A model generated the notes under the pieces. The model was given only the letters and a program-made list of their open reading frames with translations. It was not told the origin of the DNA and did not search any database. Positions 34,984 through 42,255 of a DNA stretch of 64,000 nucleotides are shown here, in pieces. A program made the translations under genes and the position numbers. The stretch is from Gemmatimonadota bacterium. Its GTDB lineage: Bacteria; Gemmatimonadota; Gemmatimonadetes; Gemmatimonadales; GWC2-71-9. The DNA is taken from assembly GCA_003169895.1 (NCBI GenBank), contig PNAE01000007.1:1524296-1588295 (forward strand), given 5' to 3'. Numbering within the stretch: the first letter of the stretch is position 1; the number at the start of each line of letters is the position of its first letter.

Positions 34984-35840
34984 TTACCCACCAACACGCT
35001 CCCATCCATCATCGCAATCAGATCATCCGCCGTCCACAACCGATCCGCCAACTTTGACGCCATCGCTGGCGACGTGTGGACGCCGTTCGCGGCCTTGGTC
35101 AATGTCCGCTGCACCTTGCAGTAATTGTATGAGAAGAACGTCAATGCCAGCGCCGCCGCGTGGTTCTCGTGCTTACGGCTGAATCCATTGGACAGCCGGG
35201 TCATGCGACGGCAATTCATCCGGGTATTGAGGTTCACCCGCTCAACGAAGCTGGTGCTGACCTTCGCCATGTTCGGGCGGCCGATCATGCGGACCTTCTT
35301 GGCCCCGGTGCAAATCGGCGGGGAGTAGCGCCGTGACGTGACGTTCTCCTGTGCCTGGCCGTAGCTCTCTTGCAGGACCGCGAAGTCACACTTCGCAAAC
35401 GCGAAGGCCGCACGCACGGCGTGAGGATATGGCTGCCATCCATCGCTCGTGAGCTGGACGCGAGTCGAGACGCGCTCGGCAATGTCCTTGACGAAAGCAA
35501 AGGTGTTCTCAGGCGTCCGTGCACCGACGAGCCAGCTAAAGAGCAGCTTGGTCTCGGCGTCGATTCCCGCGAACACCCAAACGTCCCCTTGTCCCGGCAG
35601 CTTCGCGTTGCGCTGCTTGCTGCCGATGTAGCCCCACTGCTCATCGACCTGCGCCTCTTTCACCGGCAGGTTCCGAAACCGATAGTCCGAGAACACTTCG
35701 CAGAACGTCCCAGCCTCAACTAGCAGGTTCAGGACGGTGCGCTTGGCCGCGCCCGTGACGCGGCAGGTGGCCCGGACGCCCATGCCATCCATCAGGCACC
35801 GGACGATCATGGAGCGGGTGGTAGCGGGTAGCTTGTTCAT
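34980..35840 (-). CDS. IS1-family transposase
   Basis: About 286 residues from ATG 35840; the track start at 35876 lies inside the predicted promoter. An N-terminal helix-turn-helix region (IVRCLMDGMGVRATCRVTG) is followed by the IS1 catalytic domain. That domain shows VDEQWGYIGSK (compare MDEQWGYVGAK in InsB), the second Asp in SDGWQPY, and FVERVNLNTRMNCRRMTRLSNGFS with the Glu. It is a single frame, unlike E. coli IS1 with its programmed frameshift. The 8-bp target duplication and GGT...-type ends agree with IS1. The start codon sits only six bases after the -10 element, suggesting a leaderless message. Confidence 0.92.
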   Translation of the reverse strand: MNKLPATTRSMIVRCLMDGMGVRATCRVTGAAKRTVLNLLVEAGTFCEVFSDYRFRNLPVKEAQVDEQWGYIGSKQRNAKLPGQGDVWVFAGIDAETKLLFSWLVGARTPENTFAFVKDIAERVSTRVQLTSDGWQPYPHAVRAAFAFAKCDFAVLQESYGQAQENVTSRRYSPPICTGAKKVRMIGRPNMAKVSTSFVERVNLNTRMNCRRMTRLSNGFSRKHENHAAALALTFFSYNYCKVQRTLTKAANGVHTSPAMASKLADRLWTADDLIAMMDGSVLVGN

Positions 35841-35846
35841 GGAATA

Positions 35847-35922
35847 AATATACCTACCCCCTAGGCATATTGTCAATACCTACCCCATAGGTATTGACAG
35901 CGAAGTGCCTACCCCCTAAGTT
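35847..35922. promoter_or_regulatory. Divergent promoters with three-copy operator-like repeat (transposase / P63C gene)
   Basis: On the minus strand, TTGACA (35871-35876) and TATATT (35847-35852) are separated by 18 bp and drive the transposase. On the plus strand, TTGACA (35894-35899) and TAAGTT (35917-35922) with a 17-bp spacer drive the P63C gene. Three copies of CCTACCCC(C/A)TA(G/A)G lie at about 35852, 35878 and 35907. They abut the minus -10, fill the gap between promoters and overlap the plus -10. A protein bound to all three would control both genes. The binder is not known; the P63C protein or the small basic protein are candidates. Confidence 0.65.
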
Positions 35923-35947
35923 CTGGCATCACCCAAGCGGAGGGCTC

Positions 35948-37033
35948 ATGGCGAAAGACAAGTCCAGCGGAGAATACGGGGCGGAGGGGGGACGCAAGCG
36001 GGCCGAGCGGCTCTCCAAAGATCAGCTCACGGAAATTGGCCGGAAGGGGGCACTCGCCCGTTGGGCCAAGGAGGGCAAGGAGGTAAATGAGCCAATCCCG
36101 GCCGTCTACGGATCTCCGGATAGCCCGTTGCGGCTGAACGGAGTGGAAATCCCCTGCTACGTGTTGGCTGACGGGCGCAGAGTGATCACACAGCGCGGGT
36201 TGCAGCAGGCTTTGGGGCTGTCCACTGGCGGCGGAAGTCGCGGCGCGCGGCGGATACCGGCTCTAATCGCCAACTTGCGGCGCAAAGGATTAGATGTCAA
36301 AGACTTAGCCGCGCGCAGCGACAACGACATTCGATTCTTGCCACCGAAGAAAGGCGGCAATCCGGCGCTTGCCTATGAGGCGGACATCCTCGAAGGACTT
36401 TGCACTGCGCTGATTGATGCGGACAAGGGCGGAAAGCTGGCGTCCAATCAGAAGGGCCTCGGGGAGCGCGCGCGCATCCTTCACCGTGGTTTCGCCAAGG
36501 TCGGCGTCATCGCACTGGTTGATGAGGCTACAGGCTATCAGAAGGATAGACCGAATCACGCGCTGGCTGAGATCCTCGACGCATTCATTGCGAAGGAATT
36601 GCGCCCGTGGGTGCGCCGATTCCCCTTCGAGTTCTATCAGGAAATCTTCCGACTCAAGCAGTGGGATACTTCTGACCTTACACCCAACTCACCCAAGCCT
36701 ATCGAGGTCGGAAAGATCACCGTTGACCTCATCTACAGGCGGCTCGCGCCGGGTGTTCGGAACGGACTTACCAAGCTCACCCCCCGAAGCGAAAAGGGAT
36801 ACCTAACGACAAAGCTTCATCGGTGGCTCTCCTCTGACGTGGGAGACCCGAAGATGGAGGCGCTTATCGGCAAAGTGGTGACTGTGATGAAGCTTTCCGA
36901 CGACTGGCCGGACTTCATGCGGAAGATGGAGAAGGCTGGAATACAGCGGGTCAGCGATAACCTGGAGTTGCAGTTTCCCGAGCCGCGCCGCTTATTCCCC
37001 GGCGCGACTACTGCCGCTGATCTAGCGTCCTAG
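35948..37033 (+). CDS. P63C-domain protein (element passenger)
   Basis: A 361-residue protein from ATG 35948 with GGAGGG close upstream. The N-terminus is charged (GRKRAERLSKDQLTEIGRKG). The middle has CYVLADGRRVITQRGLQQALGL. The C-terminal half matches the P63C domain of phages and mobile elements (ALVDEATGYQ, AEILDAFIAKELRPWVRRFP, FEFYQEIFRLKQW). P63C function is unknown; in phages it is associated with antirepressor- or restriction-like roles without proof. It is divergent from the transposase, with a shared operator array, which suggests a role in regulating the element. Confidence 0.8.
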   Translation: MAKDKSSGEYGAEGGRKRAERLSKDQLTEIGRKGALARWAKEGKEVNEPIPAVYGSPDSPLRLNGVEIPCYVLADGRRVITQRGLQQALGLSTGGGSRGARRIPALIANLRRKGLDVKDLAARSDNDIRFLPPKKGGNPALAYEADILEGLCTALIDADKGGKLASNQKGLGERARILHRGFAKVGVIALVDEATGYQKDRPNHALAEILDAFIAKELRPWVRRFPFEFYQEIFRLKQWDTSDLTPNSPKPIEVGKITVDLIYRRLAPGVRNGLTKLTPRSEKGYLTTKLHRWLSSDVGDPKMEALIGKVVTVMKLSDDWPDFMRKMEKAGIQRVSDNLELQFPEPRRLFPGATTAADLAS

Positions 37034-37038
37034 AAACC

Positions 37039-37182
37039 CTAGCGGCGCTTGCTGGCCTTCTTAGCGCCCTTCGGCTTGGCCGGTGGGCGCTTGGGCTTCT
37101 CCCCGGTCAACCGGGCCAGCACGTCATGGGCAGCGAGGTTGGGGTCAGTGTGGCGCTTGGGCTTCGTAGGCTTTTGGGGCAT
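37039..37182 (-). CDS. 47-residue Lys/Arg-rich small protein
   Basis: This gene is absent from the ORF track. On the minus strand, ATG 37182 encodes MPQKPTKPKRHTDPNLAAHD followed by VLARLTGEKPKRPP and an Ala/Lys tail ending in KRR. The segment DPNLAAHDVLARLTGE resembles a short conserved helix found in small proteins of mobile islands. The very basic tail could bind nucleic acid. AAGG is present but about 13 bases from the start, so translation is uncertain. It is convergent with the P63C gene, five bases from its stop. Confidence 0.5.
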   Translation of the reverse strand: MPQKPTKPKRHTDPNLAAHDVLARLTGEKPKRPPAKPKGAKKASKRR

Positions 37183-37232
37183 CAGCGGAGGGAATCCTTG
37201 TAGGTCTGGATCTGAGTGGCGAGCAACGAGGA

Positions 37233-37871
37233 CTAGGGCTTCTCGTAGAGCATACTGTCGGGAAAGATGGTCGCTAGGAAGAGTCGGAGCGAGGCCAGAT
37301 TCTTGAGGTTGACCTTGCCCTCTTTGTAGCCCCGGCTCCCGTAGAGGCGCCAGACGAGCGAGTCAGCCCTGGCGATCGCAAACATCTGTTGCGGCGTAAC
37401 CGCAAAGAGCGCCGATTCGCTTACGCTGCTATGTCCCGACGCGCTGGCCGTCGCATAGCATCCACTGGCGTCCGTTTGCGGCGGCGCCAGAGGCGAAAAG
37501 GTCGTCGGCTCGCCATTGATCAAGAGGCCGAACGCGTCGCCATCGCGCGGCATGAACATCCAAGCGGTTCCGCAATATTCGAGGTCGAAGGCAAACGTCG
37601 TGTCGCCCTGCCGACTGATGGATCGCCGCCAGGCTAGCGAAATGACGTCGGTGCACACGCCAAGCGCCGCGCCCAATCCGTTGCAATTGATCCGGGCGAG
37701 ATCTCTGGGGTGGGTCACCAGCTTCGCCGTCCCGGTGAATCGGTCGACCTCGCTGACTTCGAAATCCTGCTTGGAGTGGACGTCGAGCGGGGCGAGCCGG
37801 CGTGGGGCAGCCTTTTGCGCCGAAAGCGGAACGCAGGCAAGCGCGAGGAGGATTAGGCTCCATCGCTTCAA
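37233..37871 (-). CDS. Secreted hypothetical protein carried in the element
   Basis: A 212-residue protein with a clean signal peptide (KRWSLILLALACVPLSAQ). No family was recognised. The mature part has four Cys (INCNGLGAALGVC, EYCGTAW, SGCYATA) that could form two disulfides, and a segment VTPQQMFAIARADSLVWRLYGS. Its G+C content looks like the surrounding chromosome and unlike the other passenger genes, so it may have been captured from a related host. It lies just inside the right inverted repeat. Confidence 0.6.
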   Translation of the reverse strand: MKRWSLILLALACVPLSAQKAAPRRLAPLDVHSKQDFEVSEVDRFTGTAKLVTHPRDLARINCNGLGAALGVCTDVISLAWRRSISRQGDTTFAFDLEYCGTAWMFMPRDGDAFGLLINGEPTTFSPLAPPQTDASGCYATASASGHSSVSESALFAVTPQQMFAIARADSLVWRLYGSRGYKEGKVNLKNLASLRLFLATIFPDSMLYEKP

Positions 37872-37961
37872 TTGATTCTCCGTTGACGGGGTCGCGCGAT
37901 CATGGAATCAGCCGATTGAGCATCCGTCAAAACTAGCGCCCCCATAGCTAGGGGGGGCGGA

Positions 37962-37989
37962 TTGTCACGGCTCAAAGTGACCCACCACC
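37962..37989 (-). repeat. Right terminal inverted repeat (28 bp)
   Basis: The exact reverse complement of the left terminal repeat. A G-rich tract (GGGGGGGCGG) lies just inside it, mirroring the AGGGGGG tract inside the left end. Confidence 0.93.
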
Positions 37990-37997
37990 CGCTAACC
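37990..37997. repeat. Target-site duplication, right copy (CGCTAACC)
   Basis: The second copy of the 8-bp duplication, directly after the right inverted repeat. Joining the two flanks at this octamer reconstructs the uninterrupted malic-enzyme to kinase junction. Confidence 0.92.
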
Positions 37998-38020
37998 GGA
38001 AAGGCTGGCGAACGTTATGC

Positions 38021-40789
38021 TTGTCGGTTCGCCCTACTTCACATGCCGCGGGTGGTCCCGTGCCGGGCACACCGACCGTTCTTGTCTCGGAGCTGGCTGA
38101 CCGGTATACGATCGAGCGCGAACTCGGCCGCGGCGCCACCGCCGTCGTGTACCTTGCTCGTGATCGCACGGCAGATCGGCTGGTGGCGCTGAAGGTGCTC
38201 CGGCCCGAACTGGCCGAGTCGCTGAGCGCTGACCGGTTCGTGCGCGAGATTCGCGTCACCCAGCAACTGTCACATCCGCATATCGCCCCGGTGCTCGACT
38301 CTGGCGTCGCCGGCGGCCTGTTCTTCTGCGTCCTCCGATACATGGACGGCGGCACACTGCGCGCGCGCCTCGACCGCGACCGCCAGCTCCCGCTGGCGCA
38401 GGTCTCGGCGATTGCGCGGGCGGTTGGCGCGGCGCTGGATTGCGCGCACGCGCAGAAGATCATTCATCGTGACGTGAAACCCGAGAACATCCTCTTCGGC
38501 GATGGTCAGGCGTGCCTCGCGGACTTCGGCATCGCCCGGGCGCTCGAGAGTGCGGGGGACACCACCACGTCCACCGGCGTGGTTCGTGGCACCCCGGCCT
38601 ACATGAGCCCCGAACAGGCGAGCGGCGAGCGGGACTACGACGGCCGCTCCGATATCTACAGCCTGGCGTGCGTGCTGTACGAGGCAATCGCGGGAATGCC
38701 CGCGTTCGTGGGGCCAAACGCGCAGGCAGTGCTGGCGCAGCGGCTCATCCACGTTCCGCGTCCGCTCGGCGTCTATCGCCCGACGGTCACGGCCGAGCTC
38801 GAAACGGTGATGGCGCGCGCACTCGCCATGGCGCCGGCGGACCGGTTTCAGACCGCGGAGGAGTTCACCAACGCGTTGTGTTCAGCGATCGAAGCACCGG
38901 TTTCCGGAGATGCCGCGTCGGCGGGACGCCTCGCGGCAGGCACTTGGGACAAGCCGGTCCGGTGGCGGCAGTGGATCTGGGGTGCGGGACTCGTGGCGAC
39001 GGCCCTGGTCGCTTTGATGCTCGGACCATTTCGCGGTCGGGGGCCGTGGGTGTCGGACGCATCGCGCGCCCGGCGGGAATGGACCCGCGGGCAGCACGCT
39101 CTGGATTCCTGGCAGTTCGTTGACGCGGACACTGCCTTCACCCGCGCCATGGCGCTTGACACGGCATTCCCGCAGCCGGCCCTCGCGTTGGCATTGGTGC
39201 GGTCGTGGTCCGGCGAGCCCGTCAGTCGCTGGCGGGTGCCGCTCGATCGCGCCAGCGCGCACGCCGCACGGCTCGCGCCGCGCGACGTGGTCATCGCCGG
39301 CGCACTGGATGCACAAGGAGACAAGGCGTGGGATCGCGCGTGTCCGGCGTGGCGCACGCTGGCCACCGCGGACCATACCGACTTCACCGCATGGTACGGT
39401 CTGGCCCGTTGCCTGGGCGCGGACGACGTGGTTCTGCGCGACCCGGACTCGCCATCCGGTTGGCGGTTTCGGGCCAGCGGCCAGGAGATGGTTCAGGCGT
39501 ATCGGAGAGCGTTCGAGCTGCACGCCACGATTCCGACTGCGAGTCGGATCGGCGGTTTCGAACAAGTTCGAGATCTGTTCTATACCCGCAGCGACCAGCG
39601 GCGTCGCGGCGTCTCCTCGCCAGGGGGTGCCTTGATGTTGGCTGATCCGGACTGGGTCGGTGACACACTGGCCTTCATCCCCTTTGAATATGAAGCAGCG
39701 GTGACTGGCGCGGAGGGATTCCGGTCCGCGACGATCCGCGAAGCACTCATTCAGCAACGGCGTCTGCTCCAGGAAATCGCCGCGTCGTGGGTAAGTGCTG
39801 CTCCGACGAGTCCGGGAGCGCTCGAGTCTCTCGCCTTTGCGATGAAGCTTGTCGGCGAGCCATCGGCGTTGGACACCCTTCGGCGGGCCCGGTCACTCGC
39901 GGTGACCGCTGCGGACCGAGTCCGTCTCGCTGCGGCGGAAGTCTGGTTCAAGCTCACCCTCGCGGTGCCGGATGACTCGGCGGGGCTTCGCCGCGTGCGG
40001 GTGTTGGCCGATTCGATCCTCGCCGACACCAGGGACGGTGACCCGGCGGTACTGGAAGGCGTCGCGGCTTTGCTTGGGCGGGCGGCACTTGCGGCGCAAT
40101 TGAGCCGAGCTGCCAGCGCCGGCCTGCCGCCGCCCGTTCCGGTCGATGCCGCTCCATTGCTGGCCTACGCGGCGCTCGGTGGTCCGGTCGATAGCATTCG
40201 ACGGCTGGAGCCAGCGGTTGCTGCGGCGATCGATGCCACGGTCCTCAAGCGGGAGCAACCGCGAGTGCGCCAGCAGTGGCTCCAGCACGCCGCGGAGATC
40301 TCGTATCCCGACGTTGAGCTCGCCGAACTCGAACGACCCAACCACGAAGGTGATCCCCTGCTTGCCGCGCAGGCGGCGTTCGCGGGTGGTCGTGCCGACG
40401 TCGCACGCCGATATTTGGCGCGGAGACCTTCCGAGGTCAGCTTCATCGCACCGGAAAACCTTTCGCTCGATGGCCTCTATCCAGAGGCCCGCCTGTTCGT
40501 GCTCCTCGGCGATAGCATCGGCGCCGCCAACTGGCTCGACCCAACACTGCACGCCATTGCCCGCATGGATCCACAGGTACTCGCGCGCCTCACGAACGCC
40601 GCCGCACTGGTACGCGCCGCAGCGCTTCGCGCCGATCTCGCCGCCGCTGCGCACGACCAGCTTACCGCCGCGCGATGGGCGCGCGTCGTCACAATCCTCT
40701 GGTCAGGCGCCGACCCGTTCCTGCAACCGCTGGTCCACCGCATGGGGCAACTCGCCCAAGCATCGAATCCCGATCCGGGGAGGCAATGA
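38021..40789 (+). CDS. Transmembrane serine/threonine kinase with large C-terminal helical domain
   Basis: A 922-residue PknB-type kinase starting at TTG 38021. Kinase motifs are GRGATAVVYLA, VALKVLRPE, HRDVKPENIL, DFGIARAL and GTPAYMSPEQASGE. A membrane helix near residue 320 (WIWGAGLVATALVALMLGPF) is followed by about 580 residues of Ala/Leu/Arg-rich helical repeats (TPR-like) outside the cytoplasm, with no known catalytic motif. The only GGA-rich sequence near the start is GGAAAGG, about 16 bases upstream. The element inserted 24 bases upstream of the start, so the native leader is nearly all displaced. The stop overlaps the next gene as ATGA. Confidence 0.88.
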   Translation: MSVRPTSHAAGGPVPGTPTVLVSELADRYTIERELGRGATAVVYLARDRTADRLVALKVLRPELAESLSADRFVREIRVTQQLSHPHIAPVLDSGVAGGLFFCVLRYMDGGTLRARLDRDRQLPLAQVSAIARAVGAALDCAHAQKIIHRDVKPENILFGDGQACLADFGIARALESAGDTTTSTGVVRGTPAYMSPEQASGERDYDGRSDIYSLACVLYEAIAGMPAFVGPNAQAVLAQRLIHVPRPLGVYRPTVTAELETVMARALAMAPADRFQTAEEFTNALCSAIEAPVSGDAASAGRLAAGTWDKPVRWRQWIWGAGLVATALVALMLGPFRGRGPWVSDASRARREWTRGQHALDSWQFVDADTAFTRAMALDTAFPQPALALALVRSWSGEPVSRWRVPLDRASAHAARLAPRDVVIAGALDAQGDKAWDRACPAWRTLATADHTDFTAWYGLARCLGADDVVLRDPDSPSGWRFRASGQEMVQAYRRAFELHATIPTASRIGGFEQVRDLFYTRSDQRRRGVSSPGGALMLADPDWVGDTLAFIPFEYEAAVTGAEGFRSATIREALIQQRRLLQEIAASWVSAAPTSPGALESLAFAMKLVGEPSALDTLRRARSLAVTAADRVRLAAAEVWFKLTLAVPDDSAGLRRVRVLADSILADTRDGDPAVLEGVAALLGRAALAAQLSRAASAGLPPPVPVDAAPLLAYAALGGPVDSIRRLEPAVAAAIDATVLKREQPRVRQQWLQHAAEISYPDVELAELERPNHEGDPLLAAQAAFAGGRADVARRYLARRPSEVSFIAPENLSLDGLYPEARLFVLLGDSIGAANWLDPTLHAIARMDPQVLARLTNAAALVRAAALRADLAAAAHDQLTAARWARVVTILWSGADPFLQPLVHRMGQLAQASNPDPGRQ

Positions 40790-42078
40790 TGGCGCCCGTT
40801 ACGCAGTTTCGTTGGTTTTTCGCTGTTGTCGCCGGTCTTCTTGCGGTCCTGCTGATCGTGAAGCGCTGGCCCGTAGACCACGTCGTGAACTACCGCCCGG
40901 AATGTCCGGTGGACAGTGTCGTAGTGCAGGACACGGAGACTCGGGCAGTCACCTCGTTCAAGCAACTGTCAACCTCTGGCCACCAGACGCTGGTGCCGGA
41001 GTTCAATGATTGCCAGCGGTTTTCCGACTCGGCAGGCACAAGTTACGGGCCACTGGTCGGCATCTTTGCCCGGCAATCGCTCAATGAGCAGATCGCCCGG
41101 ATGTATCAGTTGGCCTACAAGAACGAGGAAAAGCGGGCCGTCTCCGTCGCCGAGATTGTTGATTTCGATGGGCCCGGCTATTCCCAGCTTGGCATCAGCC
41201 GTCAGGGTTACGGCTTCAACTGCCTCTACATGTGGATATCGATCGAAGGTAGCGACACGACGCGCAATGCTTACATGCAGCCGGTGAGGGCCGAGGGCGC
41301 TTGCAACGTCGACCGGTCGCCGAACAGGCTTCCGGCAAACGCCCATCCTCTCAAGGTCTACCCGCGCACGCCCGATGCGGCATTGACTGGCAACGACTAC
41401 CCTGAGGTTGCCCGGTGGGATTGGGATCGGGCGGCAGGTGTGGAATACATCAGCATTGGTTGCCTGAGTGCATGGTGCGAAATCGGAGCCGCTCCACTGA
41501 CGGAGTCGCCGCGCTACACCGCCGACCCAGCGCTGCCAAAGGCCGAGCGTCGAGTGCTTGCGGTAAAGGGCTGGTACGACGAGGAAGTTCTGGCAATTGA
41601 CAACGGTGGCGGAACTCTCGTCCCAAGTCACGTGACCGGAACGCTGATCCCGGACGCGAAACTCGGTGACCTGCACATCAACAACGGGGATTTCCACGCA
41701 AAGTGGCCCACGGTTGCCAGGGCTGTTCTGAGCGCATCGTTGACGAAGTACGTACACAAGCTCAATCTTCAGCCAGGTGTGGTTGCCGGAGGGCCCTATA
41801 ACGTCATCGCGCTCTGTGAGGGAGATGCCGTGGCGTGCAGCGTTCCGAAAATCGACGAAACTGCCTGCACCGCGAAATCCAGCGACCCTTGGTTTGGTCA
41901 CCCGTGGTACGCACGGATTATTTCCGCGACCGGTGACACCGCCTACCGCTGCGTCATCCGGCGACCGCACGACCACGTCAATATTCCTGGCATGGTTCGG
42001 TGGCGCTGGAATAACAAGGACCAGATAGGATGGATCAAGTGTGATGCGGGCTGCTGCGAGGTGACGGGATTGCATTGA
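40786..42078 (+). CDS. Membrane-anchored hypothetical protein coupled to the kinase
   Basis: About 430 residues. Two adjacent ATGs (40786 and 40789) follow GGGGAGG; the first overlaps the kinase stop. An N-terminal hydrophobic segment (WFFAVVAGLLAVLLIVKRW) would leave the rest extracytoplasmic. The mature part has many Cys, often close together (YGFNCLYMWIS; IGCLSAWCE; DAGCCEVTG), and aromatic-rich strands, consistent with a disulfide-bonded beta protein. No family was recognised. Translational coupling suggests it is a partner or ligand-sensing companion of the kinase. Confidence 0.65.
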   Translation: MMAPVTQFRWFFAVVAGLLAVLLIVKRWPVDHVVNYRPECPVDSVVVQDTETRAVTSFKQLSTSGHQTLVPEFNDCQRFSDSAGTSYGPLVGIFARQSLNEQIARMYQLAYKNEEKRAVSVAEIVDFDGPGYSQLGISRQGYGFNCLYMWISIEGSDTTRNAYMQPVRAEGACNVDRSPNRLPANAHPLKVYPRTPDAALTGNDYPEVARWDWDRAAGVEYISIGCLSAWCEIGAAPLTESPRYTADPALPKAERRVLAVKGWYDEEVLAIDNGGGTLVPSHVTGTLIPDAKLGDLHINNGDFHAKWPTVARAVLSASLTKYVHKLNLQPGVVAGGPYNVIALCEGDAVACSVPKIDETACTAKSSDPWFGHPWYARIISATGDTAYRCVIRRPHDHVNIPGMVRWRWNNKDQIGWIKCDAGCCEVTGLH

Positions 42079-42114
42079 GCGAGCGCGCTCCATGCAGATG
42101 CGAGTTGCGAATGT

Positions 42115-42148
42115 CCACGCGCCAGGGACCACACCCCCTGGCGCGTGG
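42115..42148. terminator. Strong hairpin between convergent genes
   Basis: CCACGCGCCAGGG pairs perfectly with CCCTGGCGCGTGG across an 8-base loop, giving a 13-bp GC-rich stem. It lies 37 bp after the stop of the upstream plus-strand gene, before the minus-strand sortilin-like gene end. There is no long T-run, so it may act as a bidirectional hairpin terminator or as an mRNA-end protector. Confidence 0.6.
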
Positions 42149-42255
42149 TGCAGCTATTTCAGCACCACCCGGTTCGGCGGCTCACAGAAATCGTAGTACC
42201 GATGTGAAACTCCGCTGTCGGACACCGTGACGATGCGGATCCCGGAATGCACGCA

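Larger units (their letters stand above)
33983..37989. mobile_element. IS1-family (ISMhu11-like) element with passenger genes, about 4.0 kb
   Basis: The element is delimited by 28-bp perfect inverted repeats and an 8-bp target duplication. It encodes a single-frame IS1-type DDE transposase (minus strand). It also carries a DUF3467-like gene, a 69-residue protein, a RelE-like protein, a P63C-domain protein, a 47-residue basic peptide and a 212-residue secreted protein. Classic IS1 is about 0.8 kb with two frames. From memory, a longer single-ORF subgroup that can carry passenger genes has been named ISMhu11. Base composition from about 34.1 to 37.0 kb is visibly lower in G+C than the flanks, which supports acquisition. 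Both ends and the duplication are intact, so the insertion looks recent. Confidence 0.9.
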
